Shown piece after piece: positions 17,351 to 24,491 of a DNA stretch of 35,217 bases; the stretch's first letter is position 1, and every line of letters starts with the position of its first letter. The stretch covers positions 1 to 35,217 of the forward strand of contig JAFMVE010000055.1 in the NCBI GenBank assembly GCA_025499705.1, given 5' to 3'. The notes beneath the pieces are model-generated. The model ran no database searches. It was not told the DNA's origin and saw only the letters and a list, made by a program, of their open reading frames with translations. A program made the position numbers and the translations under genes. The DNA comes from Carboxylicivirga caseinilyticus (GTDB lineage: Bacteria > Bacteroidota > Bacteroidia > Bacteroidales > Marinilabiliaceae).

Positions 17351-17785
17351 ATGAAAGAAGAAACTAAAGCAAAGTATGTTAAGCGCACACAGAAAGACTA
17401 CTCTATGTCTTTTAAATTACATGTTGTTCAAGAAATTGAACGAGGTGATTTAGGTATAAAAGCTGCGACCAGAAAGTATGGAATTCAAGCCCATAGTACT
17501 GTTACTAACTGGCTCAGAAAATATGGTAACTTTGATTGGGAGAATCAAACACCATCGTATATGCCGAAATCAAAAGATCAAAAAATACTAGAGTTGGAAC
17601 AAAAAATTAAACTTTTAGAGAAGCAAAAAGCTTTTCTGGAACACCAGGCCGAGCGGGCCGACAAAAAAGCTATATTCTTTGACATGATGATTGATATGGC
17701 TGAGAAAGAGTTTAATATCCCAATACGAAAAAACTCCTTACCCGAGGAATCGAATACTTTAAAACATCGCAAAAAGAAACAATAG
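17351..17785 (+). CDS. IS3-family transposase OrfA
   Basis: DNA-binding part of the transposase, 144 residues. An N-terminal helix-turn-helix (about 15-55: SMSFKLHVVQEIERGD, IKAATRKYGIQ, TVTNWLRKYG) recognises the inverted repeats. A leucine-zipper-like coiled coil (about 75-105, KILELEQKIKLLEKQKAFLE) mediates multimerisation. The tail overlaps the orfB frame by about 70 bases. Translated alone, it usually acts as a repressor of transposition in this family; when ribosomes slip at the TTTAAAA heptamer it becomes the N-terminus of the OrfAB transposase. Confidence 0.93.
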   Translation: MKEETKAKYVKRTQKDYSMSFKLHVVQEIERGDLGIKAATRKYGIQAHSTVTNWLRKYGNFDWENQTPSYMPKSKDQKILELEQKIKLLEKQKAFLEHQAERADKKAIFFDMMIDMAEKEFNIPIRKNSLPEESNTLKHRKKKQ

Positions 17786-18648
17786 TTTCTACCTGTAGAT
17801 TACTCGGGGTAAGCCGACAGGTTTATTATAGAGCTAAACAAAGTTCATCAAGGCGTCAACAACGAGCTGAGGAAGTCATCAAGCTTGTTCAATCTGTTCG
17901 TGTCAGAATGCCAAGGTTAGGTACTCGCAAACTTTATAAGGTTCTTTACGAACCATTGCGGGAGCTTCATGTAGGGAGAGATACATTATTTGCCATAGTA
18001 AATGCCAACCATATGTCCATTAAACCAATACGAAGTTATCGAACAACAACCAACTCGCACCATAGATTCCGTAAGCATAAGAACCTAGTGTCCGAAATGA
18101 CTATCTCTCGGCCCGAGCAGGTTTGGGTATCAGACATAACCTATATTGGCAACAGAGGCAATCATCATTATTTGTCATTAATAACTGACGCTTACTCTAA
18201 AAAAATCGTAGGCTATAATTTATCTGACAACCTAAATGTTGAGGGTGCATTAGATGCTTTAAAGAAGGCCATAAAAAAACGAAAATATGAGAAAGAGCCG
18301 CTAATACATCATTCAGACAGAGGTATTCAATATTGTAGCAATCAGTATCAAAAGCGATTGAATAAGAGTAATATATTAACTAGTATGACTGAATCTTATG
18401 ACCCATATGCTAATGCCATTGCAGAGCGTGTTAATGGAATTATAAAAGGGGAATTTGAACTAGAGAAATATGCTCATAATAGTAAAGTCCTAAAGGCACT
18501 TGTGGCAGAAAGTATTGAGACATATAATAAATTAAGACCTCATTTTTCATGTGGCATGCTTACGCCAGAACAAATGCACGAACAACGAAAAGTAAAAATC
18601 AAGAAGTACAGCAAAAAATTAGTCCCCAAGGGTACCCTTGGGGACTAA
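17716..18648 (+). CDS. IS3-family transposase OrfB (read by -1 frameshift)
   Basis: Catalytic domain of the IS3 transposase, in the -1 frame relative to orfA. The frame is open from 17716 but its first ATG is at 17908, inside the conserved domain. Translation almost certainly comes from slippage near 17758-17764; just downstream the frame reads IVSTCRLLGVSRQVYYRAK, the standard start of the OrfB region. The rve-type integrase core carries VWVSDITYI, HHSDRGIQY and AERVNGIIKGE. The three acidic residues, at 76, 137 and 173 counted from the 17908 ATG, give the DD(35)E spacing. The last codons and stop lie inside a perfect 26-bp palindrome. Confidence 0.9.
   Translation, partial: YPNTKKLLTRGIEYFKTSQKETIVSTCRLLGVSRQVYYRAKQSSSRRQQRAEEVIKLVQSVRVRMPRLGTRKLYKVLYEPLRELHVGRDTLFAIVNANHMSIKPIRSYRTTTNSHHRFRKHKNLVSEMTISRPEQVWVSDITYIGNRGNHHYLSLITDAYSKKIVGYNLSDNLNVEGALDALKKAIKKRKYEKEPLIHHSDRGIQYCSNQYQKRLNKSNILTSMTESYDPYANAIAERVNGIIKGEFELEKYAHNSKVLKALVAESIETYNKLRPHFSCGMLTPEQMHEQRKVKIKKYSKKLVPKGTLGD
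17758..17790 (+). promoter_or_regulatory. Programmed -1 ribosomal frameshift signal
   Basis: TTTAAAA at 17758-17764 is phased T TTA AAA in the orfA frame, the canonical X XXY YYZ slippery heptamer. Ten bases downstream a perfect hairpin pairs AGAAAC (17775-17780) with GTTTCT (17785-17790) around AATA. A further 6-bp stem (ACCTGT/ACAGGT, 17791-17822) could add stimulation. The -1 frame continues directly into orfB. Confidence 0.8.
18621..18646. repeat. 26-bp perfect palindrome over transposase stop
   Basis: AGTCCCCAAGG - GTAC - CCTTGGGGACT reads identically on both strands. It encodes the last residues of OrfB (VPKGTLGD), and the first base of the TAA stop is its last base. No T-run follows. 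As RNA it would form a very stable hairpin at the 3' end of the transposase message. Confidence 0.85.
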
Positions 18649-18677
18649 CAAGAATGTTATTATTTTAGTCCAATAAT

Positions 18678-18703
18678 CTGTAACGGTTATTTAGGACTAG
18701 TCA
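18678..18703 (-). repeat. IS3 right terminal inverted repeat
   Basis: Read on the minus strand it starts TGACTAGTCC and ends CGTTACAG, matching the left end. It is followed directly by the CAT target duplication. Confidence 0.85.
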
Positions 18704-18753
18704 CATTCTTAATTATTGAAAAGGTAATCTTTAATCTGTAGGAATGAAATTCT

Positions 18754-21303
18754 TTATTGGATTATTAATTTATATGTATCGCTCACCTCGTCAGAGCTAA
18801 CTGAAAGAATATAAATTCCTTTTTCCAATGTAGAACTATTTAATTTCAATTCTGAACTTTTTGTTTGGGTACTAACCATTAAGCGTCCACCTAAACTGTA
18901 TACATTCAGATAAACATCCTTTCCCTCTTCGTTGCTAAACGTGATTTTAACCTCATCACCAGATATAGCAGGATTTGGATAAACAGAAAGGTTTTGACTT
19001 ATCTTTGTGTTCTTCTCGATTGAAGTTGGGATTGTAATGTTTGATAAAGTCTCATCCCATTGATACCAGCGAACATTCCAGTGTGCTCTTTCTTTTATTC
19101 CATCAACAAGTTTCAATCGATAATCGAAATGTGATTTTCTTGTTTGCTCTCCTTCGTAAATAAAATCAGTATTACAAATCACGGCAAAAACAACATCATT
19201 GGCTGCAGGCTTATCAATATTCAATGTACATTCTCCACCAAATACAGGTTCTCCATACACAACCGACCCATCAGTAGCTCTGTAACACAGTTGGCAACTC
19301 ATATTATTCCCTATTGGTCTAAAATCGACTGTAACCTTATCTGCATTTACAATTAAAGGAATTTGATTGGCACCCGACCATCCAGGAGTTGTTCTGTATT
19401 CAGGTGTAAGCAATCCGGTACCATCGTCTGATGTTTTAGCATATGGTGTTGCATACCAAACCTCAGGATTTAACCATGAAGGTTGCCATTCAGCTTGTAT
19501 ACTACCTCCAAAATTAGCGTCCAACAGATTACGACATGCTCCCGACCATGGGCCTATATCCAACATTGCCTGTTTAGCCCTGTATTCCATAATCAATCGC
19601 CTTGTTTGATATTCGCCTAAGGTATCAGCTATCCCCTCTAAAACCCTATTCTCACAGTATCTCCATATCCAGGCCACACTATGATCACCAAAAATCTGAC
19701 TGAAGATTACCGGAAACAGGTTTCCATATTGATTACCTCCTAGCAAGTTACGCCAGGTACAAATTTGCTGATCCCCATCAAACATATTTACACCTTCTGC
19801 CGATGGCCCACCAAAACTATCATCCTGCAGCCAGCCAGAGTAGCACTCAATAGGCATGAATGGTGCAATTAAGGCGCCTGCATTCAAGAATCCCATAGAC
19901 AAATAATCTCCTGACTTCTGTGATTCCATTTCCTGCTGTAACCAGGTATTTCCACCCTCGTGAAACCATGCTGCATTTTTAGCTCCAGGTAAATCAGCCA
20001 ACACTGCATGAATTCCTTCGTGTATCATTGCACCCATTTGTCCCTCACGATCTCCGTATGTACATGCTGGATCGAATGAGTAAACCGGATAATAAGAAGC
20101 TAAAACCATTGGCCAACTTTGCCCTTGATAATCGATACTTCCCATCCAGCCACCTAAGGCTGTATTATCGGCATTATCAGTGCATAAACCAGATCCAAAT
20201 AGATAGATCGCACTTCTGTATCCGTTTTTTGCCCTTTTATCAGGTGGCCATCCCATCACATCCCTGAAATAAGCAAAATCCTGATTGAATCGATCTAACA
20301 TTGGAGTAATAGCTGCTTCTGTAATTTCATCACGGGCATTGGGCCCCCAAACAAATGTCCACCATCCTGAGGACTGGCGACCGGCCACATTTGCACAATC
20401 ATCCAAATCCTGTGTTGGCATTTCCAATTCAGGATATTCATCCTTAAAATCGTAATAAATAGGAGGATCATAAGCCGGCCAATTATAAGCCGAACCATTA
20501 TTACCAGAACTCACTGTAAGATTAACTCGACTCTGAGAATAACCCCCACAATCATTAATACACACAATCTCATATGCTCCCGACTGATTCAATTCAACAT
20601 TCCCCAGATAGATATTATCGACACCAGAAGCTATAAAACCATCAGGACCAAACCAGTATATTTCAGCTTCTTCTGCAACCTGGGCTGTAATGGTAACATC
20701 ATCACCAACCGTAACAATAATATTCGATAGTTGTACCTGTTCGCCATCGTTCACCTGTACTGAAGCAATAATCTCAGAAGCTGCACAAGGAGCTTCATCA
20801 GAGGCAAACACCTGCCATTCAATAATACCTGTAGAAGTATTACTTTTCATGGTAATACGAATTTTATTCGCCCAAACTCCCATTGAAAGAGAATTATTGA
20901 TATTCAAATCAATTCCGATCTGACCAGCATGTATCCAGTTTACGCCATTCCAGTATTCAATATATGCATCAGTTGGCTTAGAAATTCCACCTCCATCAGA
21001 CCACCAAAACACAGAAGTGGATTCAATATTAATTGCTGTTGGCCACTCATATTGCACCCAGTTATAGGTATTATAAAAAGATTCACCATTCCAGTTACCA
21101 TAAGCTCCTGCAGCAGGCTTAGCTGTTGAACTGGTTGATGAAACACCATCGTTAACAGCACCTAAAGTCTCCCATGGCGATACATGTGATGTGGAAACAG
21201 TTGCCTCCAAAGCTCGGTTAGTTATTGTTTGTGCCCTGGAACTTTCCGTCCAAAGAAACAAGAAAAGTAAGAATAGATTAAAAAAAGTACTTTTTAGCTT
21301 CAT
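18754..21303 (-). CDS. T9SS-exported putative zinc metalloprotease, multidomain
   Basis: Secreted protein of 849 residues. A Sec signal peptide ends near SSRAQ-T (25). Residues about 28-168 look like an F5/8 type C (discoidin-like) carbohydrate-binding fold: WVQYEWPTAINIESTSVFW, YIEYWNG, IRITM. Residues about 185-266 look Ig-like (YWFGPDGFIASG, SGAYEIVCIND). The central domain (about 275-650) contains HEGIH with His428, Glu429 and His432 and, 17 residues on, FHEGGNTW with Glu449 as a possible third zinc ligand, suggesting a gluzincin-type protease of no family I can name firmly (DUF6055-like is possible). Residues about 772-849 are a type A T9SS sorting domain (SVYPNPAISGDEVKI). The gene ends toward the IS3 element. 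Confidence 0.85.
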   Translation of the reverse strand: MKLKSTFFNLFLLFLFLWTESSRAQTITNRALEATVSTSHVSPWETLGAVNDGVSSTSSTAKPAAGAYGNWNGESFYNTYNWVQYEWPTAINIESTSVFWWSDGGGISKPTDAYIEYWNGVNWIHAGQIGIDLNINNSLSMGVWANKIRITMKSNTSTGIIEWQVFASDEAPCAASEIIASVQVNDGEQVQLSNIIVTVGDDVTITAQVAEEAEIYWFGPDGFIASGVDNIYLGNVELNQSGAYEIVCINDCGGYSQSRVNLTVSSGNNGSAYNWPAYDPPIYYDFKDEYPELEMPTQDLDDCANVAGRQSSGWWTFVWGPNARDEITEAAITPMLDRFNQDFAYFRDVMGWPPDKRAKNGYRSAIYLFGSGLCTDNADNTALGGWMGSIDYQGQSWPMVLASYYPVYSFDPACTYGDREGQMGAMIHEGIHAVLADLPGAKNAAWFHEGGNTWLQQEMESQKSGDYLSMGFLNAGALIAPFMPIECYSGWLQDDSFGGPSAEGVNMFDGDQQICTWRNLLGGNQYGNLFPVIFSQIFGDHSVAWIWRYCENRVLEGIADTLGEYQTRRLIMEYRAKQAMLDIGPWSGACRNLLDANFGGSIQAEWQPSWLNPEVWYATPYAKTSDDGTGLLTPEYRTTPGWSGANQIPLIVNADKVTVDFRPIGNNMSCQLCYRATDGSVVYGEPVFGGECTLNIDKPAANDVVFAVICNTDFIYEGEQTRKSHFDYRLKLVDGIKERAHWNVRWYQWDETLSNITIPTSIEKNTKISQNLSVYPNPAISGDEVKITFSNEEGKDVYLNVYSLGGRLMVSTQTKSSELKLNSSTLEKGIYILSVSSDEVSDTYKLIIQ

Positions 21304-21358
21304 ATTACATAGATTTATTAGTTAAGAAAACTGATTTAATCGATTGTAGATTCAGTTT

Positions 21359-21366
21359 CAAAACTA
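21359..21366 (-). promoter_or_regulatory. -7 box of the T9SS metalloprotease gene
   Basis: On the minus strand TAGTTTTG matches TAnnTTTG exactly. It lies 56 bases before the ATG, giving a leader of about 50 bases. No good -33 element at the usual distance. Confidence 0.4.
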
Positions 21367-21743
21367 TGTATTGAAATACCTCTGACTATATCACATATAT
21401 TTATTTTACTGGCACAGATGTTTAGTAAGCTTAGAAACTAAAACGGATAAAATTAAGAAGCATGTAACAATTAAATGTTGAATGCCTTAACTCAAACCCA
21501 GTTTTTTCATTTCATAATGAACAACTTACAAATAAAACCTCCATTTCCTCTGATGTAAAGCAATACAAAAACAAGGACTAATACTGTTACATTCTCATCA
21601 TTGGAAACATATAAATTAATCATCTTTGAGATTGTATACCTTTGTAAAATATCAGCTACACCTATATCAAATAACAATAAATCCATTTATTGCTCTATAA
21701 TTTTACAGATTGTTATTTCAGGGATATTCTATCTTACATTTTA

Positions 21744-21773
21744 TTGCTAAAGAATAATTATTCTTTAATTTTG
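21744..21773 (+). promoter_or_regulatory. Bacteroidota-type promoter
   Basis: TTG at 21744-21746 (-33) and TAATTTTG at 21766-21773 (-7, exact TAnnTTTG) are separated by 19 bases, the same spacing as the attenuator promoter at 31741. The predicted start of transcription is near 21779, about 20 bases before the ATG at 21801. Confidence 0.7.
21748..21767. promoter_or_regulatory. 20-bp perfect palindrome in promoter spacer
   Basis: TAAAGAATAA and its reverse complement TTATTCTTTA abut with no gap. It fills the space between the -33 and -7 elements and overlaps the first two bases of the -7 box, the position expected for a repressor operator. Confidence 0.6.
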
Positions 21774-21774
21774 A

Positions 21775-21791
21775 CTTGTAAAGTTTACAAG
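21775..21791. promoter_or_regulatory. 17-bp palindrome at transcription start
   Basis: CTTGTAAA-G-TTTACAAG, perfect eight-base arms with one central base, lies across the predicted transcription start and ends nine bases before the ATG. It is a different sequence from the upstream palindrome, so two regulators or one operator plus an mRNA hairpin are possible. Confidence 0.6.
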
Positions 21792-21800
21792 CGATACAAC

Positions 21801-22523
21801 ATGGAATATTTAAAAGCAGCTTACTCATTAATTTCTTTAATCAAGGAAACCAACTTAACTATTTTGGCTAGTACAGATAAGCTTGTTAAAACGCCCAATT
21901 ACATGTTTATCAAAAACAATGATTCTATTGTGCAGGAGGTTAAAATGACTGCTTTTTGTAACGAATTTGTTAATAACACTCTTAGAAATATTCCTTCGCA
22001 GGCTTTTGTAATGACTGATATTGCCACCATGGATGTTAAAGGACAAAAGCTTACATATGTTCTTTATAAAGGTTATCATTCTAAAATAGAAAAAGGTCTG
22101 GTTTTCTACCAGTTAATCAATCAAGAGACATTCGAACCAATAGAATCTCTTCAGTTCAGTAATGTGGAGGACAATATTTTTTATCAGATTAAAGCTCCAC
22201 AAAAAGAAGAAAGTTCGTGTAATGCGATGGAAACGGATAAAGAAATTAAAGGAGGCAAAAGCATTGTGTTTTTCATTGGTCATATGGATGAAGAACGCTT
22301 AATTTACGATATCCAACGCCTAATATTTGACACTGTTAACAACGTTAAAAATCACACAAAACTTCATTTCGAATTTATTATCAATATTTCTCGGTTTGGA
22401 GGAAAACCTTCTGCCGACTTATTATCCAAGGTAGAAGCCATTGATGAATTCACACAAAAAAACCTTTACCCTGAATATCCCAATGTTACATTTACTTTTG
22501 AATTTGAGAACGAAGAAAAATAA
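21801..22523 (+). CDS. Hypothetical protein with tightly controlled promoter
   Basis: Protein of about 240 residues that I do not recognise. The start at 21801 is chosen because the only longer frame begins with TTG upstream of a clear promoter. There is no signal peptide and no membrane segment, and the charge distribution is that of a soluble cytoplasmic protein. Residues near 130-150 form a polar, low-complexity linker (KEESSCNAMETDKEIKGG) separating an N-terminal alpha/beta part (about 1-130) from a C-terminal part (about 150-240) beginning IVFFIGHMDEERL. Codon use resembles the neighbours. It lies 198 bases before the repeat-protein/kinase operon on the same strand, so a role in that pathway is possible but only inferred. 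Confidence 0.75.
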   Translation: MEYLKAAYSLISLIKETNLTILASTDKLVKTPNYMFIKNNDSIVQEVKMTAFCNEFVNNTLRNIPSQAFVMTDIATMDVKGQKLTYVLYKGYHSKIEKGLVFYQLINQETFEPIESLQFSNVEDNIFYQIKAPQKEESSCNAMETDKEIKGGKSIVFFIGHMDEERLIYDIQRLIFDTVNNVKNHTKLHFEFIINISRFGGKPSADLLSKVEAIDEFTQKNLYPEYPNVTFTFEFENEEK

Positions 22524-22721
22524 GCTTCTCACTATCAATTCAGATGTTTTTGATTCTGTTATCTAGTTCGCATTTTATTTAGAATTGAGTAACCTCACCC
22601 TTATTTTGCAATTGACTACATAAAATCAACAATTCACTTCATTGCATTTTTATTAGGTGTTTATTGGTTTTAATATTGCTTTATCAAATATTGATTAAAA
22701 GTAAAATTTAAACTAAATAAT

Positions 22722-24482
22722 ATGAACCGGACATTTACCAAACAATACAAGGTTAAGAGCCTATTGGTTTTTGCTCTGCTGTTTTCCACCATTTTTGGTG
22801 AAACTTTAAAGGCAGACGAAAAGCCAGCAAAAAAAACAAAAGTTTTTGTTTATGAAGATGGAAACTTCACTATTTCATCCGTATCTGAAGATTTTCCATT
22901 TGATCTGAAATATCAGGGCATTATTGAAATATCAAGCGATGATAAAATGATTAATTCAATCTCTCCTGGTGGATTTGTAGAAATTAATAAAACTGCATTT
23001 GGAAACAATCGTCGTCTGTTCATTCATGCTGATGACAACAGCAAGCTTACCTATGAGTATTATGTGGGCAAAACAAAAACTTCTTTTGAGCCTGAAGGTA
23101 AAAAATGGTTAGCAGAGATTCTGCCTGATATAGTTGCCAAGAGTGATTTAGGAATAGAATCACGAATACATCGAATCTATAATAAGGAAGGATTAGATGC
23201 TGTTTTTGAAATGATTGAAAACAGATCATCAACACGTAAATCACGCACTGAATGGTCATTCTTCAGCATGGAAACTGTTACGGTAAGCGGTAAATCAAAA
23301 ACCAATGCCTTAAAAACTCTGATCTTCGATAATCAACTTAAAAATCAAGACCTTCGAAGGGTAATTGACGAAGTAGGTGATATCAGATCGAACAGTACTA
23401 AAGGAACTCTATTACGTTTCATTCTTGAGAATTATAAACTAAACACAGAACAGGCAGCAGCTTTATTGGAAGCAGTTTCAACTCATGAATACAATACAGA
23501 ACGTGGTTCAACGCTACGTATGTTCAATGCTAATTATTCAGATGATTTCATTATACGAAAAGCTTATTTCGACATTATTGATGATATGGAAATTAATTCT
23601 GAAAAAGGAAATGTATTGAAAGATCTGATCAGGAAAAAAACACTGTCGAACGATACATGGATTAGTCTTTTGAATGTTGTTTCTGATTTCTCATCTGAAA
23701 GAGAAAAAGGTGCTGTTCTTCTTTTTGCACTTCCTTATATTCCTAAAGACAATGGTGTAATGGCTGAGTTCAGAAGTGTTTTGGATGATATGTCGGACAG
23801 TTACTATGTTTTGAAAGGAGAAATTACCACCGCCATGCTTGAATCAGGTCTTTCGACCGGCAACCAAAAACCTGACAAAGGATCTCTTTTAAGCTATTTG
23901 AGAACCGCTGAAAACATATCTTCAAACAGTCAGCGAGGACAGATTCTGCGAAAAGCAAATCGCTTATTTATCAACGATGATGAAGTGATAGATGCCTATT
24001 TCGCAGTATTGAACAGCATGGACAGCGAAATGGAGGTTTATAATATAATGCTTGATTTATTGGACAAGAACAAGCTTAATGAAAAAGCAATGTACCGATT
24101 ACTACGACAAACCAGCAATCTGGTTCCTGATTTCCAGCATGGTGCAGGAGCCATACTTCGCCAGGTAATTCAGCAGTTTCCATTAACCGACAGCAACTAT
24201 AATCAGTTCTTCCAGATTATTGAACGAATGGATCAGAACTCAACTATTGAAGAGCTTTTGAGAATGGTTATAGATCACCCTGTTTTAAATGATAAACTAT
24301 TGATTAAAGTGATGGAATGTAATCAGCGAATAGAAGTTGATGTTGAGAAAGCAGCCATATTGGTTCGTATCAGTCCTCACATTCCGGGCAAAGACTCATC
24401 TGTTCAATACATCTTTCAATCAATGACCAAAGAACTTGAATCGGAATATGAAAAGAACAGAGTTTTAAAAACTATCCGCTAA
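22722..24482 (+). CDS. Exported helical-repeat protein, first gene of signalling operon
   Basis: Exported protein of 586 residues with a signal peptide ending near residue 31 (FSTIFGETLKA). A beta-rich module (about 38-120) contains INSISPGGFVEINK. From about residue 195 to the C-terminus the sequence resolves into about eleven tandem repeats of roughly 34 residues with the pattern N-D-x-x-hydrophobic...YF-x-V-hydrophobic...M-x-S-x-x-E-K-G-x-V-L-R-x-L; examples are YFDIIDDMEINSEKGNVLKD and LLNVVSDFSSEREKGAVLL. This suggests an all-helical HEAT-like solenoid. From memory, similar SPGG modules and EKxxVL repeats occur in bacterial BlaR1/anti-sigma-type envelope proteins; not verified. It is followed after nine bases by a LytS-type kinase and is a plausible periplasmic input or partner. 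Confidence 0.85.
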   Translation: MNRTFTKQYKVKSLLVFALLFSTIFGETLKADEKPAKKTKVFVYEDGNFTISSVSEDFPFDLKYQGIIEISSDDKMINSISPGGFVEINKTAFGNNRRLFIHADDNSKLTYEYYVGKTKTSFEPEGKKWLAEILPDIVAKSDLGIESRIHRIYNKEGLDAVFEMIENRSSTRKSRTEWSFFSMETVTVSGKSKTNALKTLIFDNQLKNQDLRRVIDEVGDIRSNSTKGTLLRFILENYKLNTEQAAALLEAVSTHEYNTERGSTLRMFNANYSDDFIIRKAYFDIIDDMEINSEKGNVLKDLIRKKTLSNDTWISLLNVVSDFSSEREKGAVLLFALPYIPKDNGVMAEFRSVLDDMSDSYYVLKGEITTAMLESGLSTGNQKPDKGSLLSYLRTAENISSNSQRGQILRKANRLFINDDEVIDAYFAVLNSMDSEMEVYNIMLDLLDKNKLNEKAMYRLLRQTSNLVPDFQHGAGAILRQVIQQFPLTDSNYNQFFQIIERMDQNSTIEELLRMVIDHPVLNDKLLIKVMECNQRIEVDVEKAAILVRISPHIPGKDSSVQYIFQSMTKELESEYEKNRVLKTIR

Positions 24483-24491
24483 ATTAGAGGA

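Larger units (their letters stand above)
17312..18703 (+). mobile_element. Complete IS3-family insertion sequence
   Basis: Element of 1392 bp with both ends intact. The left end TGTCTAGTCCTGAAAT and the inverted right end TGACTAGTCCTAAATA match at about 20 of 26 positions and begin with the TG/CA of the IS3 family. A 3-bp direct repeat CAT flanks it (17309-17311 and 18704-18706), as expected for IS3-type target duplication. Inside are orfA and orfB joined by a -1 frameshift signal and an intact DD(35)E catalytic triad. Nothing is broken, so it may be active or recently inserted. It sits between the aldo-keto reductase terminator and the end of the convergent T9SS protein gene, disrupting neither. 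Confidence 0.93.
21304..21800. other. 497-base intergenic region with divergent promoters
   Basis: No coding region is supported here. A minus-strand -7 box at 21359-21366 serves the T9SS protein gene. The middle part, about 21380-21740, is AT-rich and holds nothing that I recognise. The right end carries a plus-strand promoter and two perfect palindromes before the ATG at 21801. A TTG-initiated extension of the downstream frame to 21690 runs through this promoter and is not credible. Confidence 0.6.

Noticed and set aside
17771-17776. AAAAAG run as the frameshift site
   Set aside because: In phase it reads C AAA AAG, which does not fit the XXXYYYZ rule; TTTAAAA a few bases upstream does.
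17908-18648. OrfB as an independent gene starting at 17908
   Set aside because: Conserved OrfB residues precede this ATG in the same open frame, and a phased TTTAAAA slippery site explains expression by frameshift.
21690-21800. TTG start giving a 37-residue N-terminal extension of the unknown protein
   Set aside because: The stretch contains an exact -33/-7 promoter and two palindromes; the ATG at 21801 fits the predicted 20-base leader.
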